From: JADHUC01 sp964623055
GTDB lineage: Bacteria > Planctomycetota > Planctomycetia > Pirellulales > Pirellulaceae
Reading direction: 5' to 3'
DNA length: 64,000 bases
NCBI GenBank assembly: GCA_964623055.1
Contig: CAZURK010000017.1
Coordinates: 31,020-95,019, forward strand
A model generated the notes under the pieces. That model saw only the letters and a program-made list of their open reading frames with translations, made no database searches and had not been told where the DNA came from. The position numbers and the translations under genes are program-made. Below, one piece after another: positions 27,145 through 35,313 of this stretch (the stretch's first letter is position 1; each line of letters begins with the position of its first letter).

Positions 27145-27501
27145 GGGGCATTTCCTTTCTTCTTGCTGTCGCTCACGGTCCGCGGGTCGCGGCGATTGTC
27201 AATGTTCAGCGAACCCGTCCTTGACCTGATGGTATCGTGTTTCAGACCGGTTGACAAACAGAAACACGAAGAACGCGCTGGGGGCGCGGCTTGCGGTGAT
27301 TGCTGCCAGAGGGATAATTGGGTCGGAGAGCGCTTTGGAGGAAGCATTATGTCGGCTACCAGTGTTCTTGCCGCGTCAAATGGCAACCAATACAGTCTGA
27401 TGTGGCGCCGTAACGCCGCCAATTCACCAAGGACGCGGCCATGGTGGGAGGAGCGTCTCTTGCGACGCGGAAATGGAAGTCGTTCTCACGCTCGTCTCCT
27501 C
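27145..27501. other. Divergent intergenic region with possible N-terminal extension
   Basis: This separates the minus-strand esterase from the plus-strand gene at 27502. The only notable element is GGAGGA at 27338-27343 followed by an in-frame ATG at 27349. Starting there would add 51 residues before the signal peptide of the next gene. No repeat or clear promoter was seen. Confidence 0.4.
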
Positions 27502-28431
27502 ATGAATCGGACTCTTTTTCTGGTGGCCTGTTTCATTGCGGCAACTTCATCGGGGGCCGAACCTCCTCCCGATGTTGTCCCACACATTCCATCCGATTCC
27601 TTCGCCTGCATCCGTCTTCACATCGGAAAGATCAGATTACTTCGCGATTTCTTCGGCGGCCGTCCCAATAGCACGAGTCTGAACGCCCCGGTGTATGACA
27701 CGATCATGGCATTCGGCCCAAAGGGGCAGAACGACGCCGTCGTGATCATCCGTTTTGCAGAACGCGTCGATGCTGAGGCATTCCAGGATTCGATGAATGA
27801 GCATCACCTGACGGAAAAGGCACTTCCTGACGGAAGGAAGTATTTCACGAGGGGGAATGATCACACGATGCTTGTCGGCCCCAAAGTGGTGCTCCACGTC
27901 GAATCGGGCCAACGGTTTGCCCGCGTACTGGATGGCGAAGACAAATGTCCCGATACATTCGTAAGCATGTTCGCCGATGAGTCCGATTCGACATTCCTTG
28001 AGGGTCGCGTTGCCGGCGTTGATACGCAAACCGCGGAAGAGTTTCTTAAGTGGAGAGGCAGGGTAGACAAGCCTGCCGGTGAGGTAATTCACTCGTGGCT
28101 GACTCTTCTGAGAGATGCCCGGTTAAGAGTCATTGCCGGACCACACGCGAGACTTGAACTAAGGGCAGTTGCGGTCAGCCCCCAATCGGCTGAGGAACTA
28201 CGTAGTAGGCTAACAACACTTCTCGAACAGACACGGCAATGGTTGGCTCCTGCCGGTGAGGCTCCACTCCCGTGGCTGTCGGTGTTCAAGCACGAGTGCC
28301 TACAAGAGAGCTTGGCCACCGCTCGCATTGCCGTGGACAACGTAGCCGTAACCCTTGAGATCACAGCCAAAGGAGACTGGGAATCTGCCGAGCAAGTGTG
28401 GCGTGCCAAATTGGGAGCGAAGAGAGAGTGA
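27502..28431 (+). CDS. Hypothetical exported protein
   Basis: 309 residues from ATG 27502, chosen because MNRTLFLVACFIAATSSGAE is a good signal peptide; the ribosome binding site there is poor, while ATG 27349 has a strong one. The mature N-terminus (IPSDSFACIRLHIGKIRLL) and the later segment QSAEELRSRLTTLLEQTRQWL resemble in pattern the N-terminal module of the DUF1559 protein at 58185, so this may be a stand-alone version of that module. No catalytic motif seen. Confidence 0.65.
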   Translation: MNRTLFLVACFIAATSSGAEPPPDVVPHIPSDSFACIRLHIGKIRLLRDFFGGRPNSTSLNAPVYDTIMAFGPKGQNDAVVIIRFAERVDAEAFQDSMNEHHLTEKALPDGRKYFTRGNDHTMLVGPKVVLHVESGQRFARVLDGEDKCPDTFVSMFADESDSTFLEGRVAGVDTQTAEEFLKWRGRVDKPAGEVIHSWLTLLRDARLRVIAGPHARLELRAVAVSPQSAEELRSRLTTLLEQTRQWLAPAGEAPLPWLSVFKHECLQESLATARIAVDNVAVTLEITAKGDWESAEQVWRAKLGAKRE

Positions 28432-28515
28432 GGCCCGACTACGACCGGCTTGCGGACCCGGACTTGCATCTGCACGGAGGGAAAGAGGGCCGGCCCTTCT
28501 CGCAACGAGGCCAGA

Positions 28516-30975
28516 TTATTCGCCGCGAGTTGCGTTAGGCGACCACCAATGGGAACGCCAGTATGCCTGCTCGGCTGCGTAGACGTCGATGTGTGACTGG
28601 CTGTCGACGTCTGTGGGGAGAATCCCGTATCGCTTCATCTCTCGAACCCACGGTTTGCTGGGGCGAAATCTGGGGTTATCGAAACGTTGGTCGGTTTCGA
28701 GATACTTCTTCCCGTCCTGACAAAGGGACAGGATTCGCTGATAGTCCGCATCCGAAGTGTCGGCAAAAACGATGGCCTCGGTTACAGAGTCATTGTTTTG
28801 CCGTTTGTCTCGGCAAAGGCCCAAACCTCCGGCTTCGCGTGCCATGGGAGCCAGCAGTATGAGCGATTTCTCGGGACGCGAGAGATTGAACATCAGGTGC
28901 CGGGAGAAGCGGACTCGCACGTCGCTGAAATCGGGATTGGAGAGTACCAAGCCCAGGTTGTCGGAAAGGTACTTGGGCAGCGGAATCGTCTCGTCGTGGC
29001 AGCCCGCGCACCGGCTCTGGATCGCGCTGGCTGCGGCCTTCGAAGTGGGCCAAGCGCGATCCGACGTATCCAGCTTGCTCTTGGGGAAGCCGCCGATCAT
29101 TCCCGTGTCCAGCGCTGCGTAGGTGCCAGGATAGGCGGCCGCGGATTCGATCCAGTATCGAATCATGTCCTGCTCGTGGGCTGTCAACTTGGCGTCGTAA
29201 TGGCTGCCGTCCAGCATCTTCATCAAGGGGCTGGCCGATGTTCCGACGGATCGTGGAGGAAGATTTGTGCGCACTCGATCACGGCCGTCTGAGACGTAGC
29301 CCAATGCCGTGAGCGTGTAGTAGCTGTGCGAGTAGATCGGGCCGCGGTCGCCCGTCAGGATTACTCCGCCGTCACGTCGATCGTAGTCGTGACAATCGAC
29401 GCAATGCCGATCGAGAATCGGCTGGATGTGTCTCGGGAAATCAAACACTTCGGGAATCCCCGGCAGCGACGCAATCTTGCTGGGCGGACGTTGCAACGCG
29501 TCGAGCACGTTATGCCCAGGATTTGCTGCCGACCGTGTGCGATGTTCATGGCAACCGACGCAACCCGTCGTTTCGCCAGGCATTACGGTCAGGAAGCTGT
29601 GCATTCGTTTGACCGAGTTGTTGTGCTCGTCCAATGCCACGAAAAACAACGGACGAAGTGCCGGCACTTCGAAGTACGCAGATCCGTCCCGTTCGACCGG
29701 CACCGTGCCGAGGACTCGTTCCAGCGTGTACGTGCCGCCGAAGCTCATTGGAGGCATCTTGCCGCTGAAATTGACCGGTTTGGGAAGCGTTTCCAGTATC
29801 AGAAGCTTCTTGATCTCGCCGCGTCGCACGCCCTCCATCCTTCGGCTGGCGTAGATGTCCGCCAAGACAAGTCGCCCGTTCTGCGTCTCCGGTTCCGTAC
29901 GCGGCGGGACCACCGGTTCTCGCCTCCTGGACGTCAGCGGTCGCGGTTCGTGACATTCCGCCCCGGCGTCGATCCACTCCTGCGGCAACCGGTATAGTCG
30001 CCGCGTCTCGCCGCGATCGTCCATAAGCATGATTTCCGGACCCCGCGCCACTAGAAACCGGTCATCGGAAAGTGGATAGGGATCACGGAAATCGGCCGCC
30101 TGGCTCACTTGGGTAGCCGAACCCAGATCGTCGGGACCTCGCTTCGGCGTGAGCACCGTGATCGCTCCGGCGTGCTCCTTGCGACCGTGTCGTGGGGAGA
30201 ACACGGCCACCACCTTGCCGTCCGAGCCCGGGATCGGTTTGGCGTCGATCATCACGGTTCCCGGGTGCATGTTGCCGTAGTAGATCATCTGCCCCGTTCC
30301 ATCCAGGTTGGACGTCCAGAGATGGTGGAACGATACGCGGCTCCGGTCCACGTATTCCCATCGTTGGTAGATCACGCGGCCGTCCGAGATGAGCCACGGT
30401 GTGTTGTCGTGTTCGATGTTCGCCGAGATGGGATACACGTTCCCGCCATCTGCGTCGCAGCCATATAGGATGGCCACGGGCGAGTACCAGCAGTTGACCC
30501 AGCGGTTGCATCGGCTGGAGCAGAACAGGATCTTCCCATCGGGAAGGTACGTTGGTTCGATATCGTCGTACAGTCCGGTGGTCAGTTCGCGCAGCCCGTT
30601 GCCGTCCACGCCGATCTCGTACAGATGGTAGAAGTCAGAGCCACCTTCACGGTACGAGAACAGGATCTTCTGGCCGTCGTAATGCATCTGCGGATCCCGC
30701 ACGGCACCGGCGGGATCGTCCAGAATCACATTGAGATGGCCGTTGCGCAGATTCAGTCGGCATAGTCGCCCTTGGGAACCATACATCTTGTCGTTCGGGT
30801 CGAACGCGTAGTAGCCAAAGTTCTCGTACCAATGGCCGCCGACGCCGGGCTGGCGCACGGCGAAGATAATCTCGTCAGGATTCGCTTGGTCGCCGAGAGT
30901 GGACCGCAGGAGAACGGCCTGCGTGAGGAAAATCGCCGCGAAGATGACTGTTGCTCGCAAATGTGTCGGCTTCAT
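28516..30975 (-). CDS. HzsA-related exported triheme cytochrome-like protein
   Basis: About 819 residues from ATG 30975 (GGGGAG upstream; signal MKPTHLRATVIFAAIFLTQA). Residues ~35-330 form a TolB/WD-like propeller (HYDGQKILFSYREGG, EPTYLPDGKILFCSSRCN). The C-terminal half carries three CxxCH haem motifs: CVGCH, CVDCH and CAGCH. This combination matches the planctomycete proteins annotated as HzsA-related, named after the alpha subunit of hydrazine synthase. Most bearers are not anammox bacteria and their role is unknown; a periplasmic redox function is likely. No hydrazine synthase partner genes are nearby. Confidence 0.8.
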   Translation of the reverse strand: MKPTHLRATVIFAAIFLTQAVLLRSTLGDQANPDEIIFAVRQPGVGGHWYENFGYYAFDPNDKMYGSQGRLCRLNLRNGHLNVILDDPAGAVRDPQMHYDGQKILFSYREGGSDFYHLYEIGVDGNGLRELTTGLYDDIEPTYLPDGKILFCSSRCNRWVNCWYSPVAILYGCDADGGNVYPISANIEHDNTPWLISDGRVIYQRWEYVDRSRVSFHHLWTSNLDGTGQMIYYGNMHPGTVMIDAKPIPGSDGKVVAVFSPRHGRKEHAGAITVLTPKRGPDDLGSATQVSQAADFRDPYPLSDDRFLVARGPEIMLMDDRGETRRLYRLPQEWIDAGAECHEPRPLTSRRREPVVPPRTEPETQNGRLVLADIYASRRMEGVRRGEIKKLLILETLPKPVNFSGKMPPMSFGGTYTLERVLGTVPVERDGSAYFEVPALRPLFFVALDEHNNSVKRMHSFLTVMPGETTGCVGCHEHRTRSAANPGHNVLDALQRPPSKIASLPGIPEVFDFPRHIQPILDRHCVDCHDYDRRDGGVILTGDRGPIYSHSYYTLTALGYVSDGRDRVRTNLPPRSVGTSASPLMKMLDGSHYDAKLTAHEQDMIRYWIESAAAYPGTYAALDTGMIGGFPKSKLDTSDRAWPTSKAAASAIQSRCAGCHDETIPLPKYLSDNLGLVLSNPDFSDVRVRFSRHLMFNLSRPEKSLILLAPMAREAGGLGLCRDKRQNNDSVTEAIVFADTSDADYQRILSLCQDGKKYLETDQRFDNPRFRPSKPWVREMKRYGILPTDVDSQSHIDVYAAEQAYWRSHWWSPNATRGE

Positions 30976-31057
30976 CCTACTCCCCGCCAAGTCATTGCTG
31001 AATTGCCAATTGGACGCGTGCTCTGGGAGCGAGAGGTGTGCGAGCAATACTACCGCA

Positions 31058-31295
31058 ACGCCGTTCGGTCTCATAGCCCAGGGTTGCCTTGCTACCCTGG
31101 GGTCGGGGGATACAGCGCAAGGCCCATGTACGCCAACGGCGTTCCGTCATGCCGCCATCATGCCCGCAATGAGCCGACCCCGTTCGGCACTCGTTCCAAA
31201 GCTCTGCTCGGGGACGCACGTCTTGGAAGCTCTGCTTCCCGTCTTGCGGAGCGGAGCTTCGGGGGCTTAGGTTCCCAAGCCGGAGCTTGGGAACC
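31058..31295. repeat. Composite cluster of decayed palindromic repeats
   Basis: This fills most of the 358-base gap 30976-31333. Three elements are visible: complementary AACGCCGTT and AACGGCGTT segments near 31058 and 31136; CCCAGGGT (31077-31084) pairing with ACCCTGGG (31094-31101); and an exact 11-bp hairpin GGTTCCCAAGC-CGGA-GCTTGGGAACC at 31270-31295. The last lies just beyond the stop of the DUF932 gene and could also act as a terminator, but has no T-run. No gene is seen here. Confidence 0.75.
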
Positions 31296-31333
31296 AGGCA
31301 AGCGGCGTCAGAGGTTCAGCACTCATTCCTCGC

Positions 31334-32410
31334 TCAATTGAGCGATACGGGCGATCCCACGCCTCCGTCGGCGACCAGGAAATCGGCGAAGTCGGTTACC
31401 GTTTCGGCGGTTCCTTCCATGTCATACTCGTCGCTGATCACGCTGCCGATGAATGCCTGCATCGAGCGGTTGCCTTCTGTTGTGGAGTGGTGTGTTGCTA
31501 CTTCGCTGGCGAAGTTCAGCAGATCGTAGACTCGGCATCGGGCTGGCAAGACGCGTTGTCGTTTGACGCTCAATGCATCCAGGTTTGCCAAGCCGTACAA
31601 TTCGTTGAGCCTGCCCGTCATCCGATGGAAGTCGCGTGCCAAAGTGTCGGACGTGACCGCCTTTCGGTCGCTGACCTTGATCAGAGCTTTGTACAACTGC
31701 ATACACTCGCGGAGCGACGCCCAAGACGTCTGGGCGCTTTCAAACCGCTGCCGCAACGCCGCGTAACCTTCGCCGTTGTCGTAGCTCTCCAAAGCCCGGC
31801 TGATGCAGTGACCGATGTTCTTGCCCAGACTGACGTCACTGCGGAAGGCCCGTGTGTAACCGATCATGCCGTTCGTGCAGATCTCCCGCAGGTACGAAAG
31901 GTAGATCTTCGGATGGCTGAAACCGTCCACGGGCGTCTCCATGACGAAGCGGTGCTTGAAGCGGTCACCGCCGATCCGGAATGTTTGATCGCCCGACCTG
32001 GGCGTGTGCGTGCTGGTGATGATCCCCTCGGCGTACGAGACGTCGCGTCCGCCGTAACGGGAAACGAGATCGGTGATTTCGCCGTAGCGGATTACCGGTC
32101 GCCTGGGGTTGCTCACAGCCAGTAACCTGGCCTCGCCATTCGGGGCACGTTCGATACAACAGCGAATCAAATCGTCAGCCGCGCGCTCGGAGATCCGGTC
32201 GAAGACCTCGGCGGGTTCGAAGTAACGAAACACATTCTCTGAAATCCCGAACTTCACGAAAAAGGACCTCCAAAACCTCTTTGTAGGGGCGGCTTTCTCG
32301 CCTTCCACGCGGATGCCGGTCACGTTCACCTTGCCAGTTCGCATCCGACGCTCGCCGACGGCACAAAGTTCACGCACTCTTGTGTAACGGTAGTCGATGG
32401 ATCGTTTCAT
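31334..32410 (-). CDS. DUF932 (phage/plasmid-like) protein
   Basis: 358 residues. It matches by recollection the planctomycete DUF932 pattern: KRSIDYRYTRVRELC at the start, TKRFWRSFF, SYAEGIITSTHTPRSG, ETPVDGFSHPKIYLSYLREI, CTNGMIGYTRAFRS and ALRQRFESAQTSWASL. DUF932 proteins are common on plasmids and phages and have no established biochemical role. The gene begins 36 bases after the stop of the helicase gene on the same strand, so the two are probably co-transcribed. Confidence 0.75.
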   Translation of the reverse strand: MKRSIDYRYTRVRELCAVGERRMRTGKVNVTGIRVEGEKAAPTKRFWRSFFVKFGISENVFRYFEPAEVFDRISERAADDLIRCCIERAPNGEARLLAVSNPRRPVIRYGEITDLVSRYGGRDVSYAEGIITSTHTPRSGDQTFRIGGDRFKHRFVMETPVDGFSHPKIYLSYLREICTNGMIGYTRAFRSDVSLGKNIGHCISRALESYDNGEGYAALRQRFESAQTSWASLRECMQLYKALIKVSDRKAVTSDTLARDFHRMTGRLNELYGLANLDALSVKRQRVLPARCRVYDLLNFASEVATHHSTTEGNRSMQAFIGSVISDEYDMEGTAETVTDFADFLVADGGVGSPVSLN

Positions 32411-32446
32411 TGTCTTGCCCTCTGCAATCTGAATGGTTGGAACGGA

Positions 32447-33640
32447 CTACACTTCGTTTTCCCAGGGCAGCGGACGCGTCTTGTGTGCCGCTACCAGTTT
32501 TGGCAGTTGAACTTGAGCACGAGCGATAACATGCCGTGCCCGATCGCTGATGGCCGAGATTTCCTGGTTCAGGCTCAGTGAACGCCACTGGCCATCGACC
32601 CAAACGTATTGCTCGTCGGCCATGGCGGTCTTGACGAACGGATGGCGGGTGTTCTTGCACTGCACAATCTGCTTGTGCCGAAGCTCCGGATGATTGCGGA
32701 AGACGCGTCCACCCATCTGAATCGTGCAACCCCGGCCCGATGGCCGGCAGAACACCGTCTTGAGCGAAGGGCAGTCGAACCCCTCGGTCAGAATCAGCAT
32801 GTTGATCAGGATATCGATGCGACCGTTGGCGAAATCGGCGATCTGTCGCTCGCGGTCGGTCTTTGCCGTGACAACTTCGGCGCGAATTCCGCTGGACGTC
32901 AGGATTCGATAGCATTCGCAGCATTGCTCGTAACGGTGGAAAAACACCAGCGATTTCCCCCAACGGTCGGGCTGGTCGATCAAGAACCGGGCAACGGTCG
33001 CGGGCGTGTACTCGGGGATCGTGTAGTGGTGGTAACGGCTCAGATAGCCGTCCTGGATCAATTGGTGAATTCCGGCGTCCCGGATCACCTTGTCGAAGCA
33101 CAACTTGATGCGATCGGTTCGGAACGGAGTGGCTGTCAGGCCGAGGACCTTCTTGGGGCGGATTATGCAATGCAGGTTCGCCATGCTCATTGCCGCGTCG
33201 TGCTGCGCCTCGTCCACGACCAGCATGTCCACCGCGGGAGGGTTCTTGTCGAACATCGAGATCGTCTGCATGTCCAAATCGAAGCCCCAGCGGCGGTTTT
33301 CGTTCTGGGCCTGTGCCAACAGGTTCCGTCGCATGGCGGCCCAGCCGATCGAGAACCCGAATTCCCGCTGCATCTGACGGGCAATCGCCAACGCCATGAT
33401 CGTCTTGCCACTCCCGGTGGGGCTTTCGACCATTACAGAATGGGCCGATGGTTCGAGTTGGCCAACGCGGTTCCGCCAAGTGCCGCGGAACATGCGCAAT
33501 GCGTTCTCGGCGATCCGCAACTGATAGGGCCGCGTCTCGGCAGCGGCACCGATCAGCACACTATCGGACGTTGGTTCGGTGTTGTTCAGCAAGGACTGAA
33601 GTGGCTGATTCGCTTGTGCGTCAGTTGTAGTGGTGGGCAT
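32447..33640 (-). CDS. Superfamily 2 DEAD/DEAH-box helicase
   Basis: 397 residues. Walker A PTGSGKT (residues 74-80), motif II DEAQH (143-147), motif III-like GLTATPF (167-173), and C-terminal helicase motifs including TEGFDCPSLKTVFCRPSGRG and QMGGRVFR. It is shorter than most SF2 helicases and has no nuclease or accessory domain, resembling plasmid/phage-type or SSL2-like minimal helicases. It pairs with the DUF932 gene downstream, an association suggestive of mobile DNA. Confidence 0.88.
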   Translation of the reverse strand: MPTTTTDAQANQPLQSLLNNTEPTSDSVLIGAAAETRPYQLRIAENALRMFRGTWRNRVGQLEPSAHSVMVESPTGSGKTIMALAIARQMQREFGFSIGWAAMRRNLLAQAQNENRRWGFDLDMQTISMFDKNPPAVDMLVVDEAQHDAAMSMANLHCIIRPKKVLGLTATPFRTDRIKLCFDKVIRDAGIHQLIQDGYLSRYHHYTIPEYTPATVARFLIDQPDRWGKSLVFFHRYEQCCECYRILTSSGIRAEVVTAKTDRERQIADFANGRIDILINMLILTEGFDCPSLKTVFCRPSGRGCTIQMGGRVFRNHPELRHKQIVQCKNTRHPFVKTAMADEQYVWVDGQWRSLSLNQEISAISDRARHVIARAQVQLPKLVAAHKTRPLPWENEV

Positions 33641-33821
33641 TATCTAATCGCCTAAATGATGGGAATCAGTGCCGAGTTGAAGGTTCTCTAGTGTGGAGAT
33701 GTCAGGCCGCCTGGATGGGCCGAACCGTTTTTGGCCGCATCAGATGTGTGTAGTTTCGATGGAGCCGTGACACCTCCGGTCACTGGCGCGGAAAGAATTT
33801 CAAGAAAAGGAATCGGGCCGC

Positions 33822-34304
33822 CTAACAAACCGGATTCTGACCGAGGATTTCTACCCTGACGTTGTCCGGTGGAAGGCTCAGGCGATAGCCGAAACAACTG
33901 TACTCGATCACTCGTTTCCCCCATTCGTACGGGCCGGGGTCCCACACGGTCTGCAGTTTCCTGGCCGCCGCATTGTGGAGGACCTGCCGGGTCTCGAAGA
34001 CGTTTCGGATCACCCTCGTTCGGTCCGATACTTGCAGTGTGGTCCTATGGCCCAATTCGTCTGCCAGTTCGTCTACGGTCATGAACGCCCGCCTCCAGCT
34101 TTCACCAGGGGCGCTTTGGGCACGCAAGGCGAGAACGGCAAGCACGGACCACTTACTCAGCGGAAGCCACAGGAATTCGATTGGCGACTGCCCGTGGTAG
34201 ATTTCAAGTAACCCACCCTTTTCCCAGCGGCCCGACAGGAACAATTCGAACTCGGGGTCGACTAGGTATGGCAGGGGCCTGGAAACGTTGGCTGTTGCAG
34301 GCAT
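33822..34304 (-). CDS. Winged-helix-like protein, putative regulator
   Basis: 160 residues from ATG 34304, which has GGGAGGA seven bases upstream; the frame is open further upstream but without a better start. The second half resembles an OmpR-type winged helix: WLPLSKWSVLAVLALRAQ, FMTVDELADELGH, a recognition-helix-like VIRNVFETRQVLHNAAARKL and a final wing EYSCFGYRLSL. The first ~45 residues are unlike a receiver domain. It is divergent from the two-gene GAF unit (265-base intergenic region) and is a plausible regulator of it. Confidence 0.6.
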   Translation of the reverse strand: MPATANVSRPLPYLVDPEFELFLSGRWEKGGLLEIYHGQSPIEFLWLPLSKWSVLAVLALRAQSAPGESWRRAFMTVDELADELGHRTTLQVSDRTRVIRNVFETRQVLHNAAARKLQTVWDPGPYEWGKRVIEYSCFGYRLSLPPDNVRVEILGQNPVC

Positions 34305-34569
34305 ATCTGATTCCTCCCAGGATCGAACGTGAAACTCGTTACGCGTGTCGAAGCTGGTAAACATAGCCCGAGTCGTGGGGATCAGGTCGTTTGAGGTCAC
34401 ACGCTGTTTGCCATAGCCAATACGCGATAGACACGACGTCACATAGCTGCCCGATCTTGTCACGCGTGACGGGCAAGAGTCCTCTTGCGACGTGAGACCG
34501 TGGACACCCGGGGGTTTTCGTGAAAGAATGCCTATATGAAGGATCTGGCGCTGGGAGGGCTGCTATAGG

Positions 34570-35313
34570 ATGAGCGATCAAGCACTCACGGTACTTGGAA
34601 ATCTACAACGTCACGTACTTGACATACCGGTCGTCGATTTCCTCGCAAGGCGAGGGGTCGCCCCTGGCTCGTCGGAGGAATTCGACCTCAAAGTCAAGGC
34701 TGAGATAGCATATAGACAAGGTGTCGAGTGGGGCGACGATCTTGCGCTGCTCGATTTTCTTGACCGGCAAACGCGCAATCTCGGAAAGAAAAGCACGGGG
34801 GCACAGGCCGAACTTCTGGGCGTCGGGAGTTCGACAGAAAAAAAGGCGTGCGACAACATGCGGCAGATCAGGCACGGTGTTATCCGGAGGAAACGCCACA
34901 TTCCGCCGGCCTACCGCGATCACTTGTTCGCAGATCACATGGACCAGATCCATATGCCCAACCGTTTTGCGGAGTGGGCCAATGGGATGACTTCCGCCGT
35001 GCAGTATCTTCATGACGTTACTGGCGGTTCCCAGGACGGTTCATTGCCGACGCTTGATCCCCTCTGGTTTGCCTCCGTCTTCCTGGCCCTTATCAAGTCA
35101 ACTTGGATCGAGAAGATCAAATCTGGACCTGCCGAAGAAGTCTTTATACTTGGCCAGCGCCACGTATCAAACGCCGCCGAAGGGCTCGAATGTGACGCTG
35201 AGGTCAGCTTGGCGCATGGGTTACTGCTTTATGGGATGTGCAGCACGTACAGCAATGCGATTGCGCTGGCACTGCACCTGCTGCCGCATCGACGAGCAGG
35301 AGGAAACAGCTAG
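34570..35313 (+). CDS. Unknown protein coupled to multi-GAF protein
   Basis: 247 residues, soluble, no signal peptide. I do not recognise a family. Visible features: an acidic/helical N-terminal half (HVLDIPVVDFLARRG, EWGDDLALLDFLDRQTRN), a basic stretch RQIRHGVIRRKRHIPPAYRDH, and a more hydrophobic C-terminal half (LWFASVFLALIKSTWIEKI, SLAHGLLLYGMCSTYSNA). The stop TAG abuts the ATG of the GAF gene, whose ribosome binding site (AGGAGG) lies inside this gene's last codons, so the two are translationally linked and the products may interact. Confidence 0.65.
   Translation: MSDQALTVLGNLQRHVLDIPVVDFLARRGVAPGSSEEFDLKVKAEIAYRQGVEWGDDLALLDFLDRQTRNLGKKSTGAQAELLGVGSSTEKKACDNMRQIRHGVIRRKRHIPPAYRDHLFADHMDQIHMPNRFAEWANGMTSAVQYLHDVTGGSQDGSLPTLDPLWFASVFLALIKSTWIEKIKSGPAEEVFILGQRHVSNAAEGLECDAEVSLAHGLLLYGMCSTYSNAIALALHLLPHRRAGGNS

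Noticed and set aside
28516..30975. Evidence of anammox metabolism
   Set aside because: HzsA-related proteins are widespread in non-anammox planctomycetes and no hzsB/hzsC or hao genes are here.
32370..33479. 369-residue frame overlapping the helicase on the same strand
   Set aside because: Arg/Pro/Gly-rich composition and no motifs; the other frame has complete helicase motifs.
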